Notes under the pieces: generated by a model
Seen by the model: only the letters and a program-made list of their open reading frames with translations
What the model was told of the DNA's origin: nothing
Databases searched by the model: none
Position numbers and translations under genes: made by a program
Assembly (NCBI GenBank): GCA_029238215.1
Contig: JAQWGN010000011.1
Span: forward strand, 107,607 to 171,606
DNA from: Flavobacteriaceae bacterium
GTDB lineage: Bacteria > Bacteroidota > Bacteroidia > Flavobacteriales > Flavobacteriaceae
Direction of reading: 5' to 3'
DNA: 64,000 bases
Part shown: positions 29,165-39,012 of the stretch, piece by piece
Layout of the letters: each line of letters starts with the position of its first letter
Numbering within the stretch: the stretch's first letter is position 1

Positions 29165-29946
29165 TGAATAACACTCGAACCAATCAGCTGAAAGCAATTG
29201 ATCGTTTGTTGACCATTATGGACGAATTACGGGCTGGATGTCCTTGGGATAAAAAGCAAACGTTTGAATCCTTACGTCATTTAACTATTGAAGAAATATA
29301 CGAGTTAAGCGAAGCTCTTTTAGCGGGAAATGCTGAGGAGATTAAAAAGGAGTTAGGAGATGTGCTATTACACATAATATTCTACGCAAAAATTGGTAGT
29401 GAAAAAGCAGCTTTTGATATTGCTGATATTGCCAACGGTATTTCTGACAAACTCATAGAACGTCATCCCCATATTTATGGTGATGTTCAAGTTTCTGACG
29501 AAGATGATGTAAAAAGAAATTGGGAGCAACTAAAATTAAAAGAGGGCGCCAAAGGGGTACTTGCTGGTGTGCCAAAGAGTTTACCAAGCCTTGTAATGGC
29601 GAGTAGGATGCAAGATAAAGTAGCTGGCATTGGATTTGATTGGGACTCAATAGAAGGAGTTAAAGCTAAAGTCCAAGAAGAACTACAAGAGCTTAATCAC
29701 GAAATTTCTGAAGGAAATATAAAGCAAATTGAAGCCGAGCTAGGAGATGTCTTTTTTTCACTAGTAAATTACGCGCGATTTTTGGGTGTAAACCCAGATG
29801 ATGCCTTGGCAACAACTAATAAAAAGTTTAGAGCGCGCTTTGAGGTTATGGAAAAAAATGCAATTACAGAGAAACAACAACTCAGTAGTCTTTCAGCTCA
29901 CCAATGGGAAACCTTATGGCAGCAGGCAAAAAAAACTGTGGGCTAA
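29164..29946 (+). CDS. mazG: Nucleoside triphosphate pyrophosphohydrolase MazG
   Basis: Hydrolyses (deoxy)nucleoside triphosphates to monophosphates and PPi; in some bacteria it tunes (p)ppGpp or removes damaged nucleotides. Two tandem MazG domains are seen: the first with GCPWDKKQTFESLRHLTIEEIYELSEAL (metal-binding E-E-x-x-E) and KKELGDVLLHI, the second from about 170 with EELQELNHE and EAELGDVFFSLVNYAR. The 260 residues are full length. It is convergent with the DUF349 gene, sharing 4 bp (CTAA) at the stops. Confidence 0.95.
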   Translation: MNNTRTNQLKAIDRLLTIMDELRAGCPWDKKQTFESLRHLTIEEIYELSEALLAGNAEEIKKELGDVLLHIIFYAKIGSEKAAFDIADIANGISDKLIERHPHIYGDVQVSDEDDVKRNWEQLKLKEGAKGVLAGVPKSLPSLVMASRMQDKVAGIGFDWDSIEGVKAKVQEELQELNHEISEGNIKQIEAELGDVFFSLVNYARFLGVNPDDALATTNKKFRARFEVMEKNAITEKQQLSSLSAHQWETLWQQAKKTVG

Positions 29947-31997
29947 CCCTTTTGTAGTTTCTTTACTAAGCGTTTTTTTTCTAGCAATTGATCAATCCGT
30001 TCTTGATGTTGTGCAATGTCTTTTCGAACTTTAATCACGATTGGATTGCTTTCTTGGTTTTTTCCAAAAAATTGTAAGTTGGTCTCAAGCTGAATGACTT
30101 CTTGCTTGATTTCATCGACTCGTCTATTTAAGGATTGAATTTCCCTTCGCATGGTATCGTCGTCATCACGCATGCTATTCAATTTATTTTTATAACTCTT
30201 TTGCGTGATCTCATTTTTTGACAATCCAGATGCTTTATATGCTTGTTCAACAGCACGACTAAACTCCTGGACAATGCTTAATCTATTTTTCGGTATTCGC
30301 CCAATACTATTCCATTTTTCAACAAGAGCATCAATATCCAATTTATCATCGGAGTCTTTAGCGCCAATACTATTTTTAATGTTTTCTAGTATAGCAGTTT
30401 TCTGAATCAGATTTTCTTCCTCTTCATTGCTAGCCTTATTTCTAGAAGCATCCATTAATTCAAAATATTCGTTACAGGAAGCCCTAAAACGAGTCCACAA
30501 TTGATTATGATCTTTTCTACTTACAGGACCCAATGTTTTCCACTCTTTTTGTAGTTCAATAATCTTTGGTGTTGTTTCTCTGAAGTTTGTTTCTGTTTTT
30601 AAAACGTTAGCTCGTTCAATTAATTCCTTTCGTTTAGCTACATTTCCAGCATAAACTTTTTTAAGATTTTTATAAAACTGATTGCGCTTTTTGCTGAATA
30701 AACGTGCCTTTTGTTTAAAATCTATCCATAGATCATCACGTTTTTTTGCAGGCACTCTTCCTACGGCAAAAAAAGATTCCCTAAGCCCATCATAGGTTTT
30801 ACTAATATTATGAATGTTAGTTTTGTCGTTAAAGTCATCTTCCAGTAAGTCTTTGATTTGAGTTAGGATAGCTTGTTTTTTAATCAAGTTAGCCTCAAAA
30901 ACCTCTTCTTGATTTTTAATAAAATACCTTCGTTTATCATGAATTATTTTAGTGGCTTCGCTAAAGCGTTCCCAGACTTGCTCACTATGATCTTTGTCAA
31001 CAGGTCCAAGCTCATCTTTCCATTTTTTATGAAGTGTTTGTAGGCGACGAAAAGCTTTTGAAATGTCTTCCATGCTCGCTAATTCTTCTGCCTGCTCACA
31101 TATTTTGAGTTTCTGTTCTAAATTGAATTTAAAGTCAAGTTCTCTTAATTCTCGATTAAGGTGTAAAAAGTCATAAAAGTGTCCAACATGATGGTGGTAT
31201 GTTTTCCAGATGTTATTTGCTTCCATCCTTGGAACTTGACCTGATTCTTTCCAACGATTTTGTAAATCCTTAAACTGATTGTAAGCAATATTGATTTCTT
31301 GCTCTACGTTTATGAGTCCTTTTAGTTCTTCTATAAGTTGGAGGCGGTATGCAAGATTTTTTTGTTGTTTTTCTTCGAGACTTTTGTAATAAGTCCCCCT
31401 GTCCGATTTATAGCGGCGCAATAAAGATGCAAATTCCTTTTTTTCTGGTGGATTAAAGTAGAAGGCATCTGGATTTTCTCCCGATGCGATAAAGGCCTCT
31501 TTTTTTTCTTTGGCTAGTGAAGCAAGTTTTTGACCAAACACACTTGCTAACATGTCTACCGTAGGTTTTATATGTTGAACTGACTCATTCTGTATCGTTG
31601 TAGCAAAGAAAGCAACAAGCTCTTTGAGTTCCATGTTCTCAAACTGTTCTTTTTCTACAGTCGTGATTTTGCTGTCTACTTCTACAGCTCCTTCAACAGC
31701 TCCTTCAACAGCTTCTTCTGGGACTTCTTCTGTGACTTCTTTAATTTCTGTTGCTAAATCTCCATCTGCCTTGTTGTCTTCAGTAACAACTTCACCGATC
31801 TCATCTTCTTTAGTATTATCAACTTCACTAGCGGTGTCATTAACATCTTCTTTCTTATTAGCTGCAATGGAATCCACAGCCTGGTCATCATCAACAGTAT
31901 CATCGTTAGATTTTGTTGTGGGTTTAGAAGTTTGTTCACTTACGTTATCTTCGCTTGCCTTAGGCAAATCGTTGTCGGTGTTTTCCAACATAGTCAT
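29943..31997 (-). CDS. DUF349-repeat protein with acidic N-terminus
   Basis: A 684-residue helical protein of unknown function typical of Bacteroidetes. The first about 115 residues are acidic and low in complexity (many E, D, T, V). From about 150 on, several DUF349 repeats follow, each with a W-K-x-x-G-x-V/I-P/S-R/K core: RWKESGQVPR, KWKDELGPVDK, ...VGRVPAKKRDDLW, EWKTLGPVSRKDHNQLW, KWNSIGRIPKNR. The C-terminus is a coiled coil with many basic residues. There is no signal peptide. Two ATGs lie at the start (M1 and M3); either could be used. Function is not established. Confidence 0.85.
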   Translation of the reverse strand: MTMLENTDNDLPKASEDNVSEQTSKPTTKSNDDTVDDDQAVDSIAANKKEDVNDTASEVDNTKEDEIGEVVTEDNKADGDLATEIKEVTEEVPEEAVEGAVEGAVEVDSKITTVEKEQFENMELKELVAFFATTIQNESVQHIKPTVDMLASVFGQKLASLAKEKKEAFIASGENPDAFYFNPPEKKEFASLLRRYKSDRGTYYKSLEEKQQKNLAYRLQLIEELKGLINVEQEINIAYNQFKDLQNRWKESGQVPRMEANNIWKTYHHHVGHFYDFLHLNRELRELDFKFNLEQKLKICEQAEELASMEDISKAFRRLQTLHKKWKDELGPVDKDHSEQVWERFSEATKIIHDKRRYFIKNQEEVFEANLIKKQAILTQIKDLLEDDFNDKTNIHNISKTYDGLRESFFAVGRVPAKKRDDLWIDFKQKARLFSKKRNQFYKNLKKVYAGNVAKRKELIERANVLKTETNFRETTPKIIELQKEWKTLGPVSRKDHNQLWTRFRASCNEYFELMDASRNKASNEEEENLIQKTAILENIKNSIGAKDSDDKLDIDALVEKWNSIGRIPKNRLSIVQEFSRAVEQAYKASGLSKNEITQKSYKNKLNSMRDDDDTMRREIQSLNRRVDEIKQEVIQLETNLQFFGKNQESNPIVIKVRKDIAQHQERIDQLLEKKRLVKKLQKG
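31684..31719 (-). repeat. 12-bp tandem repeat in the acidic N-terminus of the DUF349 gene
   Basis: The plus strand shows ACAGCTCCTTCA twice in a row (31684-31695 and 31696-31707) and a third, degenerate copy. On the coding strand it encodes repeats of Glu-Gly-Ala-Val. It could change length by slippage in units of four residues without a frameshift. Confidence 0.7.
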
Positions 31998-32047
31998 AAA
32001 TTTAATCTTTTCGAATATACAACTTATCGTATACGAGTCAAAATATT

Positions 32048-32794
32048 CTAGCTATTCCAAAGACTCCAAGATGCCTCTGCTTGCCCTACTAACATTGTGG
32101 CACCATTAGCAATTGTCGCTCCTTGGCGCAGTCCCTCTTTAAGAAAGGAAGTTTCTGAAGGATTATAAATCAAATCAAACAGCACATGCTGTGACGTTAA
32201 CAAGTTGTAATTAAGTGGTGGTTTTAGATTGATATTTGGAAATGTTCCAAGGGGTGTGCAGTTTACAATCAATTTATGAGTTTTTAAGACAAGTGAAGAT
32301 ACATCATCATACCCAATAGAACTTGTTGTTTTATTTCGCGAAACATATTGCGTTTTTATTCCCATTTTCTGTAAAGCAAATACGACAGCTTTAGAAGCTC
32401 CTCCTGTTCCAAGTATTAGTGCTGATGTTATATCATTACGTAACACAGGGGAAATACTGTCCCTAAATCCAATATAATCCGTATTAAATCCTTTGGTTGT
32501 CCCATTTGGATTGAAGACAATAGTATTGACCGCTCCAATTGCTTCGGCAACATCATCTAACTCATCCATAAAAGGGATGACTTCCTCTTTGTAAGGAATA
32601 GTAACATTCATACCCTTTAAGCCCGGTTGTGCGAGTATGGCTTTAAAATTCTCTAAGTTTGGGAGATCAAAATTTTCATAAGTGAAAGTTGATCGTTCCT
32701 CCCGCTCAAATTTTTCCGTAAAATAGGTTTTAGAAAAGGAGTAATCAATATCACGTCCTAAAAGTCCAAACCTATGATTGTTTTTTTCGCTCAT
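32048..32794 (-). CDS. aroE: Shikimate dehydrogenase
   Basis: NADPH-dependent reduction of dehydroshikimate in aromatic amino acid synthesis. The substrate side shows FGLLGRDIDYSFSKTYF, GMNVTIPYKEEVIPFMDE (catalytic lysine) and GAVNTI with GFNTDYIGF. The NADP side has LILGTGGASKAVVFAL (Gly-rich loop) and VNCTPLGTFPN. The 248 residues are slightly short, as usual for Bacteroidetes. The start overlaps the DUF368 gene upstream by 23 bp, suggesting an operon. Confidence 0.95.
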   Translation of the reverse strand: MSEKNNHRFGLLGRDIDYSFSKTYFTEKFEREERSTFTYENFDLPNLENFKAILAQPGLKGMNVTIPYKEEVIPFMDELDDVAEAIGAVNTIVFNPNGTTKGFNTDYIGFRDSISPVLRNDITSALILGTGGASKAVVFALQKMGIKTQYVSRNKTTSSIGYDDVSSLVLKTHKLIVNCTPLGTFPNINLKPPLNYNLLTSQHVLFDLIYNPSETSFLKEGLRQGATIANGATMLVGQAEASWSLWNS

Positions 32795-33707
32795 AAAAAT
32801 CTAAAATAAAAACAAGTATTAAACCAACTACTCCCCAAAATATAGTCCAAAATAGGGGATATCCTACCATTACTATATCTGAATTTGATGCTTGACGTGT
32901 AGGCCATAGAATAAATAACGATCCAAAAATAAACCCAATGATTGTAGCTTGCAATTCATCATTTGATCGTTCTTGTATTCGATGTATTAGATTTGATAAT
33001 GTGCTAAGACCAACAATAGAACCCAATAAAAATATCCCAAATAAAATAGCGAGCTGTTGATCTTGATAAGAAAAGTTTATTGAAGGGTAAAAGGGAAGTA
33101 TAATCCATCTACCAAAAGAATTTACAGCGTCCACTAGAAGTAAGCTGTAATTTCCTAATAGGATGAGTAAAAAGGACCCGGAAAGCCCAGGGAGTATCAT
33201 GCCTACGATACTGATTACTCCACAGAAAAACACATAGATGATGTGAATATTTTGATCAAAGGGAGGTAATGTACTAAGGCCAATACCAGCAGCTAAGCCA
33301 AGGCATGCAAATAAAATAGTTTGTTTCTTCCAAGCTTTAAAATCTCGAAATAATAGTATGCCAGAAGCCAATACCAATCCAAAAAACAGGGACCAAACAT
33401 ATTCAGGATATGCCCTAAGCGCAAGATCTAAGACTAGTGAAACTGTAAAATAGCTTAAAATCACACCCAACAAAAGGGTTAATAAAAACGCACCATTGAC
33501 ATATTGCCAAAAACGGTTAAACTGACCAGTTAAAATTAAAGATATAGCCTTAAAATTTAAACGCTTGAAGGAGAATAAAAGTTCGCTGTAAAAGCCGGTG
33601 ACTATTGCCACAATACCACCAGAAACACCAGGAATTTTATTTGCAATCCCCATTGACACTCCCTTGATTAGAAGCAGTCCGTAATCTGCTATTGATCGAT
33701 TAGGCAT
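32772..33707 (-). CDS. DUF368 integral membrane protein (copy 2)
   Basis: A 311-residue membrane protein of the DUF368 (PopT/DUF368) group with about eight hydrophobic segments. The hallmark N-terminal motif is KGVSMGIANKIPGVSGGIVAIVTGFY, and a mirrored second copy occurs as IVGMILPGLSGSFLLILLGNY. The family has been linked to polyprenyl-phosphate recycling; that is family knowledge and was not tested here. It overlaps its paralogue upstream by 8 bp and aroE downstream by 23 bp. This copy reads ANKIPGVSG where the paralogue reads ADVVPGVSG. Confidence 0.88.
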   Translation of the reverse strand: MPNRSIADYGLLLIKGVSMGIANKIPGVSGGIVAIVTGFYSELLFSFKRLNFKAISLILTGQFNRFWQYVNGAFLLTLLLGVILSYFTVSLVLDLALRAYPEYVWSLFFGLVLASGILLFRDFKAWKKQTILFACLGLAAGIGLSTLPPFDQNIHIIYVFFCGVISIVGMILPGLSGSFLLILLGNYSLLLVDAVNSFGRWIILPFYPSINFSYQDQQLAILFGIFLLGSIVGLSTLSNLIHRIQERSNDELQATIIGFIFGSLFILWPTRQASNSDIVMVGYPLFWTIFWGVVGLILVFILDFYERKKQS

Positions 33708-34644
33708 GACTGATTTTTTTACTGAGTTTTTCTACTATCACTAAAATGATTAATGCAAGAAAAAAGGTACCAAGAGCGATTGTGAATTGTGATGAAACCT
33801 CGGATATATTTGGTAAAACTGCTATTGAGCTTATAGGTACTTGTTCACCACTTCTATTGATGTAAAATTCAGTGGTTACTTTCCAAGGCCAAACTTTATA
33901 TAACGAGCCTATTAAGAATCCAGTCATCGTGGCCAAAAGGTTGTTTTTTTGTATTGTAAATAGCCAACGTAGGGTTCTTGCAAAAACTTTTAGACCAATA
34001 AGCCCTCCTGAAGCCATTACTAAAAAGGCGATAATTCCTTCTAGCTTTAATGATTTTAATTGCTCAACAATTTCAAGAGCGGTTTCATAAACCCCCAATA
34101 AAATTAGAATGAACGCCCCTGAAATACCCGGGAGAATCATGGCTATGATTACAAGCATGCCACAGAAAAACAGATAAAGTAAGTTTTCGGATCCACCACT
34201 CGGCGCAATAAGTCCTATGCCAAGTGCAATCATGGATCCTATTAAAAGAAATGATATCGATGCTAAATTCCATGTAGTGACCGTTGCTTTAAGTAAAAAC
34301 GCACTTCCTAGGATTAACCCAAAAAAGAACGCCCATACCGGGATGGGGTACGTATGGATTAACCATGAAATCCCACCGCTTACAAGCAGAATACTTGTAC
34401 CAATTCCCAAAACCAAGGCAAGTAAAAAAGTTCCATCTAATGATCGCCATGCTTCTTTTCTTTTTTTACCAGAAAGTTGAAGTACTAACGACAAAGAGAC
34501 CTTATCAATAGCTTTAATTAGCCTTTCGTATATATGGGTTATTAAGGCAATAGTTCCACCAGAGACACCAGGAACTACATCAGCAGCCCCCATAGCCATT
34601 CCTTTTAAAAAAGTTACAAAATGTGATTGGAAAACTTTTTTCAT
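33700..34644 (-). CDS. DUF368 integral membrane protein (copy 1)
   Basis: Paralogue of the next gene, 314 residues and about eight membrane segments. It has the family motif KGMAMGAADVVPGVSGGTIALITHIYERL and the second copy IIAMILPGISGAFILILLGVY. It retains the usual ADVVPGVSGG form. Tandem DUF368 genes may form a hetero-oligomer or have split roles; this is inference. It is the first gene of a DUF368-DUF368-aroE string; a close but imperfect TAnnTTTG-like element (TAGTTTTA) lies just upstream. Confidence 0.88.
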   Translation of the reverse strand: MKKVFQSHFVTFLKGMAMGAADVVPGVSGGTIALITHIYERLIKAIDKVSLSLVLQLSGKKRKEAWRSLDGTFLLALVLGIGTSILLVSGGISWLIHTYPIPVWAFFFGLILGSAFLLKATVTTWNLASISFLLIGSMIALGIGLIAPSGGSENLLYLFFCGMLVIIAMILPGISGAFILILLGVYETALEIVEQLKSLKLEGIIAFLVMASGGLIGLKVFARTLRWLFTIQKNNLLATMTGFLIGSLYKVWPWKVTTEFYINRSGEQVPISSIAVLPNISEVSSQFTIALGTFFLALIILVIVEKLSKKISHA

Positions 34645-34675
34645 GGCGTAAAACTACGCAATCAAGGGGAATACA

Positions 34676-36064
34676 TTATGATAAGAATAAGGTATCTTTT
34701 ACTAAGGGTGTTGTTCTTGAGGAAGGAAAGGTTTCGTAGAAAACATCTAAATCTTTTGGGTTGATTTTATAAGCATTTTTTAAAAAGAAAGAAGCTTCGC
34801 TAGCCTTAGCTTGCATCATATAAAACCCCGCTAACATATATTGAAGGGTGCTGTTATCTGGGTGAAAATCTAAACCCTGACGTATGGCGTTGATGCCATT
34901 TTCATATTCTTGTAATTGCACCAATACACTAGCCCAGTCTAACCAAGTTTGAACTTCATAATTTCCAAGATTTATCATGCGTTCATACGCCATACTGGCT
35001 TCTTCGAGAAAACCTAAGGCTTTATTGGCTTGCGCAAAAAACTTCCAATAATGCACTTGAGTATTATCAATTTTAACGGCTTTCTTAATGTAGTGAAGAA
35101 CTTTGGCATATGCATTTTTACGCATAAAATATCCACACAAAGCAATCCATCCTTTTTCTAGAAGTGGATCTTCATGTATTGCTTTTTTGAGGAATTTAAC
35201 CCCTAATGCATCATTACCGATTTTAATATGACACTCCCCAATTCGCAATAATGCAAATGCTGTTGGATCGTCTATGCCAAGTGTTATTTCGTAATGGTTA
35301 ATCGCCTCATTATAGCGTCCAAGGTGTTCTAAGGCCTTGCCCAATTCCAGATAAGCTCCAATAAAAGTGTCATCACAGATAACGGCAAAATCAAATGCAG
35401 TAATTGCCTGCTCATACATTTCTTTTGCTAAATATTGACGCCCAAGTTGATGCCATGCAACTTCATTGTACGGATCACTATTTAAAAAAGCGTTCATGAA
35501 TATAATTGCGCCATCAGTATCGTTTAGCGATTCAAAACAATAGATGATGTTGTATAAGGCGCTGTTGTCAGTCTCTTCTTCTTCAAGACACTTAATAAAA
35601 TATTCTTTTGCCATGAAAAATTCATCCAGATATAAATATTCCATTGCTAAAAGGGAATGGAATTCATATTGATGGGTCTTGCTGTAGGATAATCCAATTT
35701 TAAGTGTTTCTACAGCCTTTTGGTGTTCATTCCTTTTGGATTGAATTACCGCTAAATGTTGGTAGGCAAATGCGTTGAAAGGTTCTAATGTTAGAATATT
35801 ATCAATTAAAACGTTGGCTTTCTCAAAGTTGTTTTTCAGGATGTAATATTCAACTAGAAGCAAGCTTAATTCAGACGATTCCGGATGCTGACTTAACCCT
35901 ACTTCAATCGCTTTTTTAGCCATATTTAAGTTTGCTTGGTCAATATAATATTGTCCAATTTCCTCAAATTCAGTGGCATCAAAAAATTGAATTTCATTGG
36001 TTTTAAGCATTGACTCAAATCGAGCGATTGGTAAATCAGAAAAATCATCAAATGAAAAACTCAT
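34676..36064 (-). CDS. Tetratricopeptide repeat protein
   Basis: A 462-residue soluble protein made of about 11 TPR-type helix pairs. Examples are NAFAYQHLAVIQSKRNEHQKAVETLKIGL, NEVAWHQLGRQYLAKEMYEQAITAFDFAV, GAYLELGKALEHLGRYNEAINHYE and VQTWLDWASVLVQLQEYENGINAIRQGL. No signal peptide or membrane anchor is seen, so it is probably a cytoplasmic scaffold. It lies 79 bp downstream of the aminotransferase on the same strand. The partner is unknown. Confidence 0.85.
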   Translation of the reverse strand: MSFSFDDFSDLPIARFESMLKTNEIQFFDATEFEEIGQYYIDQANLNMAKKAIEVGLSQHPESSELSLLLVEYYILKNNFEKANVLIDNILTLEPFNAFAYQHLAVIQSKRNEHQKAVETLKIGLSYSKTHQYEFHSLLAMEYLYLDEFFMAKEYFIKCLEEEETDNSALYNIIYCFESLNDTDGAIIFMNAFLNSDPYNEVAWHQLGRQYLAKEMYEQAITAFDFAVICDDTFIGAYLELGKALEHLGRYNEAINHYEITLGIDDPTAFALLRIGECHIKIGNDALGVKFLKKAIHEDPLLEKGWIALCGYFMRKNAYAKVLHYIKKAVKIDNTQVHYWKFFAQANKALGFLEEASMAYERMINLGNYEVQTWLDWASVLVQLQEYENGINAIRQGLDFHPDNSTLQYMLAGFYMMQAKASEASFFLKNAYKINPKDLDVFYETFPSSRTTPLVKDTLFLS

Positions 36065-36142
36065 AGATTTCTTTATGATATAAATCTATAAATAGAAATG
36101 AACAATACATCATGTGAAGTTCTTCAATTCTTAACAAAGTAA

Positions 36143-37336
36143 TCAACAGTTTAGCTTATCGAGTACATGCATGATTACTTGGCAACCCTGTTTGATTTGT
36201 TTTTCTGTGATTGTTAATGGTGGAGAGATGCGAACAGCCTTAGGTTCAAACAGAAGGAAAAACAACAAAACTCCTTCTTTAAGAGCTTCTTTCACGAGTT
36301 CTTGAGCAGTTTCCGGACTTTCTAGCATCAGGGCTAGCATCAGACCCTTTCCGCGTATTTCCTTTATTAGGGGGTGTTTTAAAAGACTTCGAAATAATGC
36401 TTCTTTTTTATGGGTATCTTTAATTAAAGTACTTTTTAAAACTGTTGAAAGTGTTGCACGACAAGCAGCTGCAATTACGGGATTCCCGCCAAAAGTAGTT
36501 ATATGCCCCAAAGTTGGTGCTTCTTTTAGACAAGCCATGTAATTTTGAGAAGCAATAAACGCACCTACTGGCAATCCGCCCCCAAGTCCTTTTCCAATAA
36601 CCAATATATCTGGAACAACATTGTGATCCATAAATGCAAATAAGGAACCTGTACGACCTATTCCAGGTTGGATTTCGTCTAAAATCAGTAGCGCACCTAC
36701 TTCTTCACAGCGTTTTTTAACCTTTTTTAAGTAATCCTTTTCAGGAACTACAAACCCAGCGCCACCTTGTATAGTTTCTAAAATAACAGCAGCAGTATTG
36801 GCTGTAATTTGGTCTAAATCTTTTGCGTTGTTGAATGTGATAAACTTTGTTCCTGGAATTAATGGACGATAAGCCCTTTTTCGTTCTTCAAAACCCATAA
36901 CACTCATGGCGCCCATGGTATTTCCGTGGTATGCGTTTTTTGCAGCTATAATTTCTGAGCGACCAGTCACTCTTTTGGCTAATTTAAGTGCCCCTTCAAT
37001 GGCTTCTGTGCCAGAGTTCGTTAGGTAAGTGGTTTCCAATGGAGAAGGAAGGTTTTCAGCTAACAACGCGCTAAGTAATACAGGTTCTCGTTGAATGAAT
37101 TCTCCGTACACCATTACATGGAGGTATTTTCGAAGTTGTTTTTTTATTGCTCGAGTTACTTTTGGATGACGATGTCCCAAACTACAGGCGGATACTCCAG
37201 CCACTAGATCTAAGTATTGCTTATTATTTTGATCGTACAAATAGCACCCTTTAGCACGTACAATTTCCAATCCCATTGGATACAAAGTAGTTTGTGCCTG
37301 GTGGTTTTTAAATAAGGACGCTAAAGATCGCATCAC
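36143..37336 (-). CDS. Class III PLP-dependent aminotransferase (acetylornithine-type)
   Basis: Fold-type I aminotransferase of 397 residues. YLDLVAGVSACSLGHRHPKVTRAI, TYLTNSGTEAIEGALKLAKRVTGR, ILDEIQPGIGRTG (pyridine aspartate region) and ILVIGKGLGGGLPVGAFIAS (PLP lysine) are all class III hallmarks. By sequence it sits near ArgD/RocD/4-aminobutyrate enzymes, so the substrate is undecided; a second ornithine-type enzyme (rocD) lies at 44.7 kb. It overlaps the stop of the OstA-like gene by 4 bp and is thus part of the relA-fur-purA-ostA string. Two adjacent ATGs mark the start. Confidence 0.88.
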   Translation of the reverse strand: MMRSLASLFKNHQAQTTLYPMGLEIVRAKGCYLYDQNNKQYLDLVAGVSACSLGHRHPKVTRAIKKQLRKYLHVMVYGEFIQREPVLLSALLAENLPSPLETTYLTNSGTEAIEGALKLAKRVTGRSEIIAAKNAYHGNTMGAMSVMGFEERKRAYRPLIPGTKFITFNNAKDLDQITANTAAVILETIQGGAGFVVPEKDYLKKVKKRCEEVGALLILDEIQPGIGRTGSLFAFMDHNVVPDILVIGKGLGGGLPVGAFIASQNYMACLKEAPTLGHITTFGGNPVIAAACRATLSTVLKSTLIKDTHKKEALFRSLLKHPLIKEIRGKGLMLALMLESPETAQELVKEALKEGVLLFFLLFEPKAVRISPPLTITEKQIKQGCQVIMHVLDKLNC

Positions 37337-39006
37337 TTTGCTAGTTTTATTTTTTTGGTTGGTGTAAAATTTGAAAAATCTGATTCAGGTGTTTTTCCTG
37401 TAATCATTTTAATAGCGAATTTATCTAAATCTACACCATGAAATAGGTCTTCTTTACTGCTAATACGCTCTTCTTCACGCCATTTGAATCCAAGTAGCTG
37501 TCGTACATTTTTAGGCAATTCGTTTGGGGGGTATACAATCCCGTCTGGTTTGGTAAAAAAAGTCACTTTATCAATGGCACTTTCTATAAAGTCTAAACGT
37601 AGTGCGCTACAAATGGCTTTATCAATGCCTACTAGGTCTAAGGTTTCATCATCATAGATAAAATATACCATTTCTGTATTTTGAATCACATCAACAGTTT
37701 CAAGACTTCTTCCGTTAAACTTGCCTTTAAGCTGCAATCCTTTTATTTGATTGAAGTTATCAGGGTTAAGGCTATCTTGTTCAATAACAAACGCATTGTT
37801 GTATATCAAAAGCGAATCCAGCACCTCTTTTTCATTATCAATAAGTAAATGGATTTCATCCCCTGTCATTTGGCTTGTATTTGACCACAAAATTGGATTT
37901 CGAGCACTAATCTCTTGAGGAGTTAAATATTGTAATTCTCTTTCATTGATAGGGCGTCTGATTAGTTTAGCACGCCCGGTTTTTTGATTGAAATGGATTG
38001 AATCCATTTTACCACTTAAATCTTCTTTAAAAATACGCGCATCGTGGAATCCTCGTATGATCCGTTTTTCTGGAGGTCCTGTTGCTATTAGCGTGTCTGC
38101 ATGAATAAACAATGAATCTTGAGCTACTAAATTTGTTGCAACCGCCCTGTGTGTCACCATAGCAGAGTCTTTTGCTTTAAAAACCTGTCCGTAATTACCG
38201 GTTAAAAAAGTATTGTTTATGGTGTCTGTCATTTTAACATTAAATGTAGCCGCTGCATACTGTTTTGTGTCATCAAAGTAAATGCTGTCTCCTACTATAT
38301 TACGTTGGTTGTAGTCTATAGAAGCATTTTTCTTGAAAAAACCTTTTTTGTTTTGGGTGTCATAGAATCCTTGTTGGCAGAGTACAACGTAGTCTTGTCC
38401 TTCAATTTTTGAAGGGCCGTAAAAAAAGGCATGTTTAATATCTGTATAAAAATCCATCCTATTTGTGGTTAGTATAAAGTCAGGATGGGTGACAATAACC
38501 TGTTTTTCAAACTGATATTTTTTGGTGGCTGAAAAGTATGTGCCATACTGACTTTCTATTGTAGTAAGACTGTCATAAACAACCCCTTTGGTAGGATAAT
38601 ACCCTTTGTTTTCTATGCGATCAAAATAAAGAGTGTCTGTTTCCAGTATCATTTCTTTGTTGTCTAGAAACACATCGACTTTGGCTACAGCCAATTTAGT
38701 GTTGCCGTTATAGCTCACACTCTTGCTTGTTAGGTTTAAGCTGTCTCCTTGTATAATTCGAATATTGCCAAAGGCATCGAATCTATTCTCTTTCTTATAA
38801 AAGAAAGCTTTATCAGACCATATGTCCATACCTTCATGGACTAAGTGCACTTGTTTGGTTGTACTGCGCTCTAAGATATTAGCTCCTGGAAAATTAACTT
38901 CATCTAGCTGAAATGATCCTGCCTGTCGTATTTCAATTTCCTGTTCTTGTGCCCATATTCCCAACGTAAAAAGCAACAATACCCAAGAATACGATGCAGT
39001 TTTCAT
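37333..39006 (-). CDS. OstA-like protein, LPS-transport LptA/LptD N-domain family
   Basis: Predicted periplasmic protein with a signal peptide (MKTASYSWVLLLFTLGIWAQ). Residues about 20-330 contain many short beta repeats of OstA/LptA jelly-roll type (TKSVSYNGNTKLAVAKVDVFLDNKEMILETDTLYFDR and similar), which in Gram-negatives carry lipopolysaccharide across the periplasm. At 557 residues it is longer than LptA and lacks the LptD barrel, as usual for Bacteroidetes OstA-like proteins. It ends with TPTKKIKLAK. It lies between purA (6 bp upstream) and the aminotransferase. Confidence 0.83.
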   Translation of the reverse strand: MKTASYSWVLLLFTLGIWAQEQEIEIRQAGSFQLDEVNFPGANILERSTTKQVHLVHEGMDIWSDKAFFYKKENRFDAFGNIRIIQGDSLNLTSKSVSYNGNTKLAVAKVDVFLDNKEMILETDTLYFDRIENKGYYPTKGVVYDSLTTIESQYGTYFSATKKYQFEKQVIVTHPDFILTTNRMDFYTDIKHAFFYGPSKIEGQDYVVLCQQGFYDTQNKKGFFKKNASIDYNQRNIVGDSIYFDDTKQYAAATFNVKMTDTINNTFLTGNYGQVFKAKDSAMVTHRAVATNLVAQDSLFIHADTLIATGPPEKRIIRGFHDARIFKEDLSGKMDSIHFNQKTGRAKLIRRPINERELQYLTPQEISARNPILWSNTSQMTGDEIHLLIDNEKEVLDSLLIYNNAFVIEQDSLNPDNFNQIKGLQLKGKFNGRSLETVDVIQNTEMVYFIYDDETLDLVGIDKAICSALRLDFIESAIDKVTFFTKPDGIVYPPNELPKNVRQLLGFKWREEERISSKEDLFHGVDLDKFAIKMITGKTPESDFSNFTPTKKIKLAK

Positions 39007-39012
39007 GGAAGT

